Shown: positions 1 through 7,093 of the stretch, piece by piece
Position numbering within the stretch: the first letter of the stretch is position 1
Layout: the number at the start of each line of letters is the position of its first letter
Assembly: GCF_003054285.1 (NCBI RefSeq)
Contig: NZ_QBKS01000002.1
Location: 434,001 to 498,000, forward strand
From: Litoreibacter ponti
GTDB lineage: Bacteria; Pseudomonadota; Alphaproteobacteria; Rhodobacterales; Rhodobacteraceae
Reading direction: 5' to 3'
Length of the DNA: 64,000 nt
Program-made: the position numbers and the translations under genes
Notes under the pieces: generated by a model
The model's database searches: none
Seen by the model: the letters and a program-made list of their open reading frames with translations, nothing else
What the model was told of the DNA's origin: nothing

Positions 1-1
1 G

Positions 2-283
2 CATTGGTTCCCCCATGGCTGGGCCGAGCGCGAAGTGGGCTGGGTGCTGTTTAACGCCGAAGACGAGGGCAAGGGCTACGCGTTCGAGGCCGCTGATGCT
101 TGCGTCGATCATGCGTTCGGGGCCTTGGGCTGGGACACGGCCGTCAGCTACATCGCGCCGGAGAACGCAGGCTCGATCAAGCTGGCTGAGCGCCTTGGCG
201 CGACGCTGGACCCGGATGCACTGCTGCCCGAGACCACGACGCCCTGCCTGATCTACCGCCACCCGCATCGGAGGACCGCGTAA
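2..283 (+). CDS. GNAT family N-acetyltransferase, 5'-truncated by window edge
   Basis: The gene enters from outside the window, so only the last 93 codons are visible and the amino terminus is missing. The segment VGWVLFNAEDEGKGYAFEA followed by GWDTAVSYIAPENAGSIKLAERLGA is the acetyl-CoA binding core (motif A and B) of GNAT acetyltransferases of the RimJ/RimL type, where N-x-x-S-x-x-L-A-E-R-L-G is a common end of the fold. The stop codon overlaps the ATG of the next gene, also a GNAT protein of similar design, so the two are probably a translationally coupled tandem duplicate. The substrate cannot be told from sequence; protein amino termini or small amines are usual for this subgroup. Confidence 0.8.
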   Translation, partial: HWFPHGWAEREVGWVLFNAEDEGKGYAFEAADACVDHAFGALGWDTAVSYIAPENAGSIKLAERLGATLDPDALLPETTTPCLIYRHPHRRTA

Positions 284-885
284 TGGGACATCGCGACATC
301 CCCGTCATCGAAACAAAACGGCTGGTCCTGAAAGGACCGGAGTCGGAGGATTACCCCGACTTCAAGGCGACCTTCACCAGCTTCCGCGCCCGCTACATGG
401 GCGGGCCGCTCAACCCGTACGAGGCGTGGATGCTCTATGCGGCCGAGATCGGCCATTGGGAAATCCGCGGCTTTGGCATGTGGATGATCCACGACAAGGA
501 CAGCGGCGAAACGCTGGGCATGGCGGGCGGCTGGCAGCCGGCCATGTGGCCCGAGCGCGAGCTGGCCTGGATCATATGGCCCGACGTGGCTGGCAAGGGC
601 TACGCGTTGGAGGCCGTCGATGCCGCGCGGCGCTACTTCTACGCCAACGGGTGGGAGGGGGCTGTGAGCTACCTCGACCCCTACAACCTTGATTCCGTGC
701 GTCTGGCCGAACGGCTGGGCTGCGTGAAAGACAAGGGCGCGCAATCTATCGGGCAAGATGATGCGGTGTGGCGGCACCCGTCGCCCTCTGCGCTCGATGA
801 TACCCAGCTGGCCCATGGCATCGCCCTGGAGATCAGCCACTATCACGACCCCGCCTTCAAGCCGAAAGGGTTTGCACTTGACTGA
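283..885 (+). CDS. GNAT family N-acetyltransferase (RimJ/RimL-like)
   Basis: A 200-residue protein that should transfer an acetyl group from acetyl-CoA to an amine. The first half carries the beta strands that shape the acceptor pocket (ETKRLVLKGPESEDYPDF at the amino end is the typical T-x-R-L-x-L opening of RimJ/RimL proteins). The cofactor site is near residues 90-115 (ELAWIIWPDVAGKGYALEA), followed by the closing N-x-D-S-V-R-L-A-E-R-L-G-C helix. The ATG overlaps the stop of the preceding acetyltransferase gene, and the stop overlaps the start of the chorismate mutase gene, so the three are probably cotranscribed. The acceptor substrate is unknown. Confidence 0.82.
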   Translation: MGHRDIPVIETKRLVLKGPESEDYPDFKATFTSFRARYMGGPLNPYEAWMLYAAEIGHWEIRGFGMWMIHDKDSGETLGMAGGWQPAMWPERELAWIIWPDVAGKGYALEAVDAARRYFYANGWEGAVSYLDPYNLDSVRLAERLGCVKDKGAQSIGQDDAVWRHPSPSALDDTQLAHGIALEISHYHDPAFKPKGFALD

Positions 886-1174
886 TGTTGTCTCGAAAGC
901 CGCAGAGTTGCTCAAAGAGCATCGCGCCTCCATCGACCGGTTGGATGCGATCCTCGTCTACACGCTGGGCGAGCGGTTCAAGCACACGCAGGCCGTGGGC
1001 AAACTGAAAGCCGAGCATGATCTGCCGCCATCCGATCCCGATCGGGAGGCCAAGCAGATCGCCCGTCTCGAGGACCTGGCCCAACGTGCCGACCTCGACC
1101 CCGAATTCGCCAAATCCTTCCTGAATTTCATCATTCGGGAAGTCATCCAGAACCACAAGAAAATCAAAGAATAA
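878..1174 (+). CDS. Chorismate mutase (AroQ class)
   Basis: A small all-helical protein of about 98 residues that should convert chorismate to prephenate, the branch step towards phenylalanine and tyrosine. The pattern I-D-R-L-D, then R and VGKLK, then DPDREAKQIARL, matches the AroQ fold, whose conserved arginines, lysine and R-E bind the substrate carboxylates. No ATG exists in frame. I chose TTG at 878 because AAAGGG lies 7 bases upstream and the resulting MTDVVSKAAELL start fits the family length. This start overlaps the end of the upstream acetyltransferase gene by 8 bases. It sits just upstream of rpsP, as in many Rhodobacteraceae. Confidence 0.85.
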   Translation: MTDVVSKAAELLKEHRASIDRLDAILVYTLGERFKHTQAVGKLKAEHDLPPSDPDREAKQIARLEDLAQRADLDPEFAKSFLNFIIREVIQNHKKIKE

Positions 1175-1214
1175 CCGGCACATGCCGGTGCAGCCATCTT
1201 AAGGAGAAAACACA

Positions 1215-1652
1215 ATGGCAATGAAAATCCGTCTGGCCCGTGGTGGGTCCAAGAAGCGCCCCTTCTACCGCATCGTGGCCGCCGACTCGCGTTTTGCGCG
1301 CGACGGCCGCTATGTCGAGAAGCTGGGCACCTACAACCCGCTGCTACCCAAAGACAGCGAAGAGCGCGTGAAGATGGACATGGAGCGCGTGCAGTACTGG
1401 CTGGGCGAAGGCGCCCAGCCCACCGACCGCGTGTCCCGCTTCCTGGAAGCCGCTGGCGTTCTGGAGAAGAAAGAGCGCGCCAACCTCAAGAAGGGCGAGC
1501 CGGGCAAGAAAGCCCAGGACCGCGTGGAAGAGAAGGCCGCCAAAGCAGCCGCTGCCGCCGAGGCCGCTGCTGCGCCTGCGGAAGAGCCTGCCGACGCGCC
1601 CGCAGAAGACGCACCGGCTGAAGAGGCCGCTGCCGAAGAGACCACCGAGTAA
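1215..1652 (+). CDS. rpsP: 30S ribosomal protein S16
   Basis: Structural protein of the small ribosomal subunit. The start (MAMKIRLARGGSKKRPFYRIVAADSR, split here as MAMKIRLARGG and KKRPFYRIV) is the S16 signature, and AAGGAG sits upstream of the ATG at 1215. The conserved domain ends near residue 85. The remaining 60 residues are a low-complexity tail rich in Ala, Glu and Pro, which is longer than the E. coli protein (about 82 residues) but usual in alphaproteobacteria. In E. coli the operon is rpsP-rimM-trmD-rplS. Here bluB and a small ORF separate rpsP from rimM. Confidence 0.97.
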   Translation: MAMKIRLARGGSKKRPFYRIVAADSRFARDGRYVEKLGTYNPLLPKDSEERVKMDMERVQYWLGEGAQPTDRVSRFLEAAGVLEKKERANLKKGEPGKKAQDRVEEKAAKAAAAAEAAAAPAEEPADAPAEDAPAEEAAAEETTE

Positions 1653-1663
1653 TCGGTGGGATC

Positions 1664-2293
1664 ATGCGAGATTTCTCCCGCGATTTTCGGGATGAATTCT
1701 ACGAGTTGATGCGGTGGCGGCGCGATGTGCGCCACTTCCGCACCGACGCGGTGGACGAGGCAGTGCTGGCGCGCTGCCTCGACGCCTTTTCCCTGGCCCC
1801 CTCCGTGGGCCTGTCGGAGCCGTGGCGCATCCTGCGTGTAGACAGCTCCGAGAAGCGGGCACTGGCCCGCGCGAATTTCGAAGACACCAACGCGGACGCT
1901 TTGGCGCGCTACGATGGCACCGCCCGCGACAGCTACGCGTCGCTGAAGCTTGCGGGCATGGACCGCGCGCCGGTGCATCTGGCGGTGTTCTGCGACGAGG
2001 CGACCGTGAAAGGCCGCGGCCTGGGCGCGGGCACGATGCCCGAGATGCGCCGCTATTCGGTCGTGTCTGCCGTAACGCTGTTCTGGCTCGCTTGCCGGGC
2101 CGAAGGTCTGGGCTTGGGTTGGGTGTCGATTTTAGACGCCCCGCGGCTGTGCCGCGATCTGGGCGCGCCGGAGACTTGGGCGCTGATCGGCTATTTCTGC
2201 CTGGGCCATCCAAAGCGTGACGACGACACGCCCGAGCTAGAACGCGCAGGCTGGGACGAACGGGCGTCCAAACTGGAAATCGAGGTGGTCTGA
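1664..2293 (+). CDS. bluB: 5,6-dimethylbenzimidazole synthase BluB
   Basis: An oxygen-dependent flavin-destroying enzyme that turns reduced FMN into 5,6-dimethylbenzimidazole, the lower ligand of vitamin B12. The 209-residue protein has the nitroreductase-like fold with the BluB features RRDVRHF near residue 19, SVGLSEPWR near residue 47, and GLGWVSILD and GYFCLGHP towards the end. These segments distinguish BluB from ordinary nitroreductases. It lies only 11 bases after rpsP and its stop overlaps the next small ORF, so it is embedded in a ribosomal-protein transcript. A second B12 gene, cobU, occurs in this window at 10595. This supports aerobic cobalamin synthesis or remodelling. Confidence 0.93.
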   Translation: MRDFSRDFRDEFYELMRWRRDVRHFRTDAVDEAVLARCLDAFSLAPSVGLSEPWRILRVDSSEKRALARANFEDTNADALARYDGTARDSYASLKLAGMDRAPVHLAVFCDEATVKGRGLGAGTMPEMRRYSVVSAVTLFWLACRAEGLGLGWVSILDAPRLCRDLGAPETWALIGYFCLGHPKRDDDTPELERAGWDERASKLEIEVV

Positions 2294-2433
2294 TGCGCAA
2301 ACTCATCACGCTGGTGTTGATGGGCGCAGCCTTCTATGGCGGGCTGCAAGTGGAACGCGTCCTGTCAGAGGGGCGCTGCCAAGCGGGCGGCGGCACCTAT
2401 CTGGGCGGACTGTGCCGGGGGATCGCACCATGA
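2293..2433 (+). CDS. Small hypothetical secreted or membrane protein, 46 aa
   Basis: An uninterrupted 46-codon frame starts with ATG overlapping the bluB stop (TGATG) and ends with TGA overlapping the rimM start (ATGA). It is therefore translationally coupled on both sides. The product begins MRKLITLVLMGAAFYGGLQV, a basic end plus a hydrophobic stretch that would act as a signal anchor. It continues with a short polar part holding two cysteines about 11 residues apart (GRCQAGGG, LCRG). The tight fit between two real genes is the main evidence that it is translated. I recognise no family and propose no function. Confidence 0.6.
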   Translation: MRKLITLVLMGAAFYGGLQVERVLSEGRCQAGGGTYLGGLCRGIAP

Positions 2434-2933
2434 GCGACCAAATTGTCGTGGGGGTCATCGCGGGCGCGTTTGGGGTCAAGGGCGAGGTGCGGCTGAAGAG
2501 CTTCTGCGCTGTGCCGGAAGATATCGCCAACTATTCGCCGCTGACGGGCGAGAACGGGGTGGACTACACCATCAAGATCACCCGCACCGTCAAGAACGGC
2601 TTCGCCGCGCGCCTGTCAGGCGTGCGCTTCAAGGACGAGGCCGACGCGCTGCGCGGCGTAAAACTGTCGGCAGATCGTGCGCTGCTGCCGTCCCTGCCCG
2701 ATGACGAATACTACCACGCCGACCTGATCGGCATGGATGTATTCGACACCGGCGGGGTCGAGATCGGGCGCGTGGCGGCGGTGCAAAACCACGGCGCGGG
2801 CGACATCCTGGAGCTGCGCGGGCCGAAGCTGAAAGGCTCGGTTCTGCTGCCGTTCACGCTGGACGCCGTACCGACGGTCGACCTGTCCGCGCGTCGGATC
2901 ATTGCGGACCCGCCCGAAGGTCTATTGGACTAG
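2430..2933 (+). CDS. rimM: Ribosome maturation factor RimM
   Basis: A 167-residue 16S rRNA processing factor that binds ribosomal protein S19 during assembly of the 30S head. The amino-terminal RimM domain starts VVGVIAGAFGVKGEVRLKSF and the carboxy-terminal PRC-barrel domain contains DLIGMDVFDTGGVEIGRV and the closing VLLPFTLDAVPTVDL. I start at the ATG at 2430, which overlaps the stop of the 46-residue ORF, rather than at an upstream GTG, because MSDQIVVG matches the family start. The trmD gene that normally follows is absent; the next 300 bases are non-coding and the next gene runs the other way. Confidence 0.95.
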   Translation: MSDQIVVGVIAGAFGVKGEVRLKSFCAVPEDIANYSPLTGENGVDYTIKITRTVKNGFAARLSGVRFKDEADALRGVKLSADRALLPSLPDDEYYHADLIGMDVFDTGGVEIGRVAAVQNHGAGDILELRGPKLKGSVLLPFTLDAVPTVDLSARRIIADPPEGLLD

Positions 2934-3240
2934 AGGTTTTGCGCCTGCCTTTCGGCAGTCGCCACGCGGGGGCGCTGCCCCCGCACCCCCGCCCGTATTT
3001 CCGGAACAAAGAAAGAGGAGTGGGTTCTCTGGTGGGCTTGTGGTCGAGACTGACCACGGGGGGTTTACCTCCCCCGGGCCTTTTGCGCGGCAGGCGGTGC
3101 CTTGGCCCAATACGTGTGGGGGCTGTCTTCGGCACCTGATCTGCTCTGGGTGTGCCCCGTTTGGTGTGACGGGGCGGGTGGAGCTCCGGTGCGGGGTTCT
3201 ACGCGAGGCTCGTTAAGGGTACGTTAGGCCTGCGGGCGGT
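2934..3240. other. Intergenic region between rimM and a convergent gene, GC-rich, no gene seen
   Basis: These 307 bases contain no frame with recognisable protein content. They hold the GC-rich inverted repeat described separately at 2966-2984. They also hold a second stem with arms GCCCCGT (3154-3160) and ACGGGGC (3169-3175), but no T-tract after either stem. The region lies exactly where trmD and rplS would be expected after rimM, so it may mark an old rearrangement junction. It probably also serves as the termination zone between the rimM transcript and the convergent dehydrogenase transcript. Confidence 0.5.
2966..3000. repeat. GC-rich intergenic inverted-repeat element
   Basis: Perfect 8-base arms GCGGGGGC (2966-2973) and GCCCCCGC (2977-2984) with a 3-base loop are followed by ACCCCCGCCCGTATTT. 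From memory, closely similar strings (a G5-C5 hairpin, then CACCCCCG and a TATTT end) occur many times near gene ends in Rhodobacteraceae genomes, so this is probably one copy of a dispersed family. Only one copy is visible in this window, so the dispersed nature is recalled knowledge rather than something shown here. Confidence 0.45.
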
Positions 3241-4188
3241 TCAGACCGGATTTGGCAACGGCGCGCCCTTGGCGAAAGCGCGGAGATTGTCGAGCGCCAT
3301 CATCCCCATATCCGTGCGGACCTCTTCGGTGTTGGTGCCGAGATGGGGCAGCAGGGTGACGTTTTCCATGGCGATCAGCGCCTCGGGGACCTGCGGTTCG
3401 AACTCGTAGACATCGAGCCCCGCACCGCCGATTTGGCCGGCCTGAAGAGCGGCGATTAGTGCTGTCTCGTCCACCACGTCGCCGCGGGAGATATTCACGA
3501 AGATCGCGTTAGGGCGCATGGTGTTGAAGACGTCCGCCCCGATCAGATGGTGGGTCGCGGGGCCGCCGGGGGTGGCGGCGACCACGATGTCGCTGGCCTG
3601 CGCGACATCTTCCATCGAGGCGAGCTGGGTCGCGCCTTCGACCTGTTTCTCAGAGCGGTTGGCGAAAACAATCTTGCAGCCAAAGCCGAGGCGACAGCGA
3701 TCCGCGATGGCCTGACCGATGCGGCCCATGCCGATGATGCCGATGGTCTTGCCCGTCAGGTGCAGGCCAAGCATCTGCGTGGGCTGCCAGCCGGTCCATT
3801 GCCCCGCGCGCACAAGCCGTTCGCCCTCGCCCGCGCGGCGGGCGGTCATCAGCATCAGCATCAGCGCGATATCGGCGGTGGCGTCGGTGACGGCACCGGG
3901 CGTGTTGGTGACGGCGATGCCTTGCTCGCGGGCGGCGTCGACGTCGATATGGTTAAATCCCACGCCGAAATTGGCGAGCAGCTTTGTGCGCGGCGCATTT
4001 GCCGCGCGAATTGCGGCGCCGGTGAACTGGTCGCGCAGGGTGGGCAGGATCAGGTCGTAGCTGCCGAGCGCCTCGGTCACCTCGGCCTCGGTCATGGGAT
4101 CTGATGTGTCGCGCAGGGTGACGTCGAACTCGGCGCGCGCGGCTTCGAGCACGGCCTGCGGGAGTTCGCGGGAAATGAGCAGCTTCAT
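3241..4188 (-). CDS. D-isomer-specific 2-hydroxyacid dehydrogenase (glyoxylate/hydroxypyruvate reductase type)
   Basis: A 315-residue NAD(P)H-dependent dehydrogenase that should interconvert a 2-oxoacid and its D-2-hydroxyacid. The nucleotide-binding glycine motif is GIIGMGRIGQAIA near residue 150. The catalytic trio is visible as Arg in NISRGDVVDE, Glu in GLDVYEFEP and His in LLPHLGTNTEE. TNTPGAVTDATADIALMLML is the usual hinge region. I use the ATG at 4188 rather than the TTG one codon upstream. The start overlaps the csaA stop (TGATG), so csaA and this gene are coupled. Glyoxylate or hydroxypyruvate is the likely substrate by family resemblance, but this is not proven by sequence. Confidence 0.88.
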   Translation of the reverse strand: MKLLISRELPQAVLEAARAEFDVTLRDTSDPMTEAEVTEALGSYDLILPTLRDQFTGAAIRAANAPRTKLLANFGVGFNHIDVDAAREQGIAVTNTPGAVTDATADIALMLMLMTARRAGEGERLVRAGQWTGWQPTQMLGLHLTGKTIGIIGMGRIGQAIADRCRLGFGCKIVFANRSEKQVEGATQLASMEDVAQASDIVVAATPGGPATHHLIGADVFNTMRPNAIFVNISRGDVVDETALIAALQAGQIGGAGLDVYEFEPQVPEALIAMENVTLLPHLGTNTEEVRTDMGMMALDNLRAFAKGAPLPNPV

Positions 4189-4529
4189 CAATATAGCCTT
4201 CCGCCGATGGCCACGTCTTTGTCGGGGGTGAGCAGGACCACCTCGCCGTCTTCGTCGGGCACGCCGAGCACGAGGATTTCGGACATGAATTTACCAATCT
4301 GGCGCGGCGGGAAATTGACCACGGCCATCACATTGCGGCCGGGCAAGTCCTCAGGCACGTAGTGCTTGGTGATCTGGGCGGAGCTTTTGCGCTCGCCCAG
4401 ATCGGGGCCGAAATCGACCCAAAGCTTGATCGCGGGTTTGCGGGCCTCGGGGTAGGGCTCGGCGCGGGTGATCTGGCCCACGCGGATATCGACCTTCAGG
4501 AAGTCGTCGAAGGTGATCTCCGGCGTCAT
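4188..4529 (-). CDS. csaA: CsaA-like tRNA-binding domain protein
   Basis: A 113-residue protein made of a single tRNA-binding OB-fold domain, related to the C-terminal domain of methionyl-tRNA synthetase. It is the right length for CsaA, which works as a homodimer and has been described as a protein-export chaperone with tRNA affinity. Diagnostic parts are FLKVDIRVGQI near residue 10, KLWVDFGPDLGERKSSAQIT in the middle, and VNFPPRQIGKFMSEILVLG near residue 75. It overlaps proC upstream (ATGA) and the dehydrogenase downstream, giving a proC-csaA-dehydrogenase order along the transcript. Confidence 0.88.
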   Translation of the reverse strand: MTPEITFDDFLKVDIRVGQITRAEPYPEARKPAIKLWVDFGPDLGERKSSAQITKHYVPEDLPGRNVMAVVNFPPRQIGKFMSEILVLGVPDEDGEVVLLTPDKDVAIGGRLY

Positions 4530-5338
4530 TTGCCCAGCTCCCTGCCGCGCTCTGTGGCGGCTTTGACAGCTTCCGAGAGCAGATGCGGGAAGCCTGTGTC
4601 TTCGTCCATCAGGACGTTGAGCGCAGCCGCGGTCGTGCCGCCGGGGCTGGTGACGTTGATACGCAGCTGTGCGGGGTCCTCGGTCGCTTCCTCTGCCAAT
4701 GCGCCCGCGCCCGCGACGGTGGCCTTGGCCAATTGCATCGCCATATCTGGCGGCAGGCCCTGGGCCGCGCCCGCGGCGGCGAGGGTTTCGATCAGATGGA
4801 AAACGTATGCCGGGCCGGAGCCGGAGACGCCGGTGACCGCGTCGATCTGGTCCTCGGAGCTGAGTCGCACGACCTGCCCCACGGCGCGCAGCAGGCCGTC
4901 CGCCATATCAAGATGGGCGGGCGTCGCGTGGGCGTTGCCGATGATCGCGGTGATGCCGCGCCCGATGGCGGCGGGCGTGTTGGGCATGGAGCGGATGATA
5001 GGGGTCCGGTCGCCCAGAGCCTGCTCGAAATGGTGAATGGAGGTGCCTGCGGCGATGGAGAGGAACAGCGTTTCGCCATTGCCGAGCGCGCGCATCCTTG
5101 GCAGCGCCTCGCCCATCATTTGGGGCTTGACGGCGAGCAGGCAGATGGCAGGATTTTCGGGCAATTGCCCATTGATCTGAACGCCTTGACCTTTGAGCCA
5201 TTCGGATGGCGCGGGATCCAAGACATGCACGGACCCGGCGTCGATGCCGCCCTTCAACCAGCCTTCGAGCAGGGCGGAGCCCATCTTGCCACAGCCCAGC
5301 AGCACCAGCCCGCGTTGGTTAATTTCAGTGAAATCCAT
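4526..5338 (-). CDS. proC: Pyrroline-5-carboxylate reductase
   Basis: Catalyses the last step of proline synthesis, NAD(P)H reduction of 1-pyrroline-5-carboxylate, in the cytoplasm. The 270-residue protein opens with the dinucleotide-binding motif LVLLGCGKMGSALLEGWL. It has the family signature near the end, ATVAGAGALAEE then LRINVTSPGGTTAAALNVL, and VSGSGPAYVF in the middle. I start at the ATG at 5338 (MDFTEINQRG); the longer open frame upstream does not resemble the family. The YbjN-like gene ends 31 bases upstream on the same strand and is likely cotranscribed, an arrangement common in related genomes. Confidence 0.95.
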   Translation of the reverse strand: MDFTEINQRGLVLLGCGKMGSALLEGWLKGGIDAGSVHVLDPAPSEWLKGQGVQINGQLPENPAICLLAVKPQMMGEALPRMRALGNGETLFLSIAAGTSIHHFEQALGDRTPIIRSMPNTPAAIGRGITAIIGNAHATPAHLDMADGLLRAVGQVVRLSSEDQIDAVTGVSGSGPAYVFHLIETLAAAGAAQGLPPDMAMQLAKATVAGAGALAEEATEDPAQLRINVTSPGGTTAAALNVLMDEDTGFPHLLSEAVKAATERGRELGK

Positions 5339-5369
5339 GCTGCCCCCGGGCGTTGTTCCGGGGCGGAGG

Positions 5370-5873
5370 TTATGCGCGCCCGTAGGCTTCCGCAATGGCA
5401 ACATCCATCGCCTGCTTCGGCGAGCGGTCGCCCCAGCACACCAGTTGGAATGCGGGGTAGAAGCGCTCGGACGCCATGACGGCGGCGCTGAGCATCCGGT
5501 CGACCTGATCGGCCCCTGCGCCAAGGCCGCCCGACAGGATCAGCCCGTAACGGTAGACCATCAGGCGCTGCGCCTCCCAGTAGGTGAATGCGCCGGTCCA
5601 GCAGGTGTCGTTGGCCCGGTTCAGCATCTCGTAGAGCGCGGGCAGTTTCTCTTCCGGCGGCTCCATCTCGAAGGTGGAGACAAGGCGCAGGGTCTCGTCA
5701 TGGTCCGACCATGCGAGCGTGATCGAGTAGGTCCGCCACTGGCCCTCGATCGCCATGGCGATCTGGTCCTCGGCGATGCGGTCGAATTCCCAGTCGTGAT
5801 GGGCCGCGAGGGTTTCCACCAGGTCGATCGGGTGCAAATCCTCGGTCTCGAAGTAGTGCTCTAGGCTTGACAT
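5370..5873 (-). CDS. YbjN domain-containing protein
   Basis: A 167-residue cytoplasmic protein matching the YbjN family (a type III secretion chaperone-like fold). The recognisable core is HHDWEFDRIAEDQIAMAIEG followed by WRTYSITLAWSDHDETLRL and the helical pair LPALYEMLNRAND and TYWEAQRLMVYRYG. The biochemical role of these alphaproteobacterial members is not established. I start at MSSLEHYFETEDLHP (5873), which matches related starts; the upstream frame is not conserved-looking. It precedes proC on the same strand. An inverted repeat sits in the leader just upstream. Confidence 0.8.
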   Translation of the reverse strand: MSSLEHYFETEDLHPIDLVETLAAHHDWEFDRIAEDQIAMAIEGQWRTYSITLAWSDHDETLRLVSTFEMEPPEEKLPALYEMLNRANDTCWTGAFTYWEAQRLMVYRYGLILSGGLGAGADQVDRMLSAAVMASERFYPAFQLVCWGDRSPKQAMDVAIAEAYGRA

Positions 5874-5897
5874 GCTCGGTCCCCTGTCCAAATCGCG

Positions 5898-5922
5898 CAT
5901 TGGGGGATGCCTATTCCCAATG
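5898..5922. repeat. Inverted repeat upstream of the YbjN gene
   Basis: Seven-base arms CATTGGG (5898-5904) and CCCAATG (5916-5922) separated by 11 bases lie about 25 bases upstream of the YbjN start codon. It could be an operator or a leader hairpin, and the sequence alone does not decide between them. Confidence 0.3.
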
Positions 5923-6052
5923 GGCTGGGTTCCTCTCAATGGGTCGTCTGCGTGGCGCGACCCTTGCCTAGATGTTGTGATTTTCGGGACTCCCTGTAAA
6001 GGGTTTATTTCGGGTTACCCACAACAGATTGTGGTCCTGTGGGGCAATGCGC

Positions 6053-7093
6053 CTATTTTCCAAGCTGTCCACAGACCGCGCAGTCGGGATTGCGGGGGGC
6101 GTTGATCAGCCGGGTTTCCGCGTAGAGCGCATCATAGATCAGCATCTGGCCGCGCAGCGGGGCGCCCGCGCCGGTGACCTCTTTGATCGCCTCGACCGCC
6201 ATCATGGAGCCGATGACGCCCGGCAGCGCACCCATCACGCCCGCCTCGGCGCAGGACGGCGCAAGACCGTCGGCGGCGGGGTTGGGGAAGACACAGGCGT
6301 AGCAGGGCCCGCTGGCGGCGGGGTGGAACAGGGACAACTGCCCTTCCCACTGGGTGATCGCGCCGGAGATCAGGGGCTTGCCCAGCTCGACGGCGACCTG
6401 ATTGACGAGGTAGCGCGTCTCGGCATTATCGGAGCCGTCGAGGATCAGGTCGTAGTCGGCGAACAGCTCCGCCGCCATATCGGCCTGCAACCTGCGGTTG
6501 TAGGGCAGCACGCTAACGAAAGGGTTTTGCGCCTTCAGCGCCTCTTGGGCGGAGAAGACCTTGGGCATGCCGGTGCGCCCGTCCGTGTGGATCACCTGCC
6601 GCTGCAGGTTCGAGACGTCCACCACGTCGTCGTCGATCACCCCGATGGTGCCGATGCCCGCGGCGGCCAGGTATTGCAGCGCAGGCGCGCCAAGGCCCCC
6701 TGCCCCGACCACCAGAACGCGGGCGTTCTTCATCTTCTTCTGCCCCGGACCGCCGATCTCGCGCAGCACGATGTGGCGCGCGTAGCGGTCAAGCTCTGCC
6801 GAGGTCAGCTTGCTGGGGTCGGTGGGGGGGGGTTGGTCTTCGACGGGGCCTTGGCGCAGACGGGACAGCACGGCACGGTAGCCGAAAATGATCGCCGCAA
6901 GGCCCGCCAGAATGGCCCAGCTGGACAGATTGCCGGTGGCGTCCTTCACCGGGTTGCCGTCGGGCAGGGTCAGCTGGAAGAAAAGCACCAGCGCGAAGAG
7001 CGCGACCAGCGCCATGCCTTGTGCGCGTTGGGGCAAGCCCAGAAACCGCCCGGCGAGCAGGATGCCCGCCGCGATGATCAGCACCAAAGCCAT
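6053..7093 (-). CDS. Membrane-anchored ThiF/MoeB/HesA family adenylyltransferase
   Basis: A 346-residue protein. The carboxy-terminal 240 residues form an E1-like domain that adenylates the C-terminus of a small ubiquitin-like sulfur carrier (MoaD or ThiS type) for molybdopterin or thiamine synthesis. The ATP-binding motif is ARVLVVGAGGLGAPALQYLA, the catalytic region is IDDDVVDVSNLQRQVIH, and zinc cysteines are CYACVFP and CAVCG. The first 80 residues are unusual for the E1 superfamily: three hydrophobic segments (MALVLIIAAGILLAG, MALVALFALVLFFQL and WAILAGLAAIIFGYR) that should anchor it in the membrane. Its start overlaps the stop of dut. Molybdopterin supply would serve the CO and sulfite dehydrogenases in this window. 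Confidence 0.85.
   Translation of the reverse strand: MALVLIIAAGILLAGRFLGLPQRAQGMALVALFALVLFFQLTLPDGNPVKDATGNLSSWAILAGLAAIIFGYRAVLSRLRQGPVEDQPPPTDPSKLTSAELDRYARHIVLREIGGPGQKKMKNARVLVVGAGGLGAPALQYLAAAGIGTIGVIDDDVVDVSNLQRQVIHTDGRTGMPKVFSAQEALKAQNPFVSVLPYNRRLQADMAAELFADYDLILDGSDNAETRYLVNQVAVELGKPLISGAITQWEGQLSLFHPAASGPCYACVFPNPAADGLAPSCAEAGVMGALPGVIGSMMAVEAIKEVTGAGAPLRGQMLIYDALYAETRLINAPRNPDCAVCGQLGK

Noticed and set aside
3154..3175. GCCCCGT/ACGGGGC stem considered as a rho-independent terminator
   Set aside because: No T-tract follows on either strand.
6014..6073. Cluster of DnaA-box-like strings (TTACCCACA, CTGTCCACA)
   Set aside because: Each differs from TTWTNCACA, they are few, and no dnaA, hemE, parAB or other origin marker is nearby.
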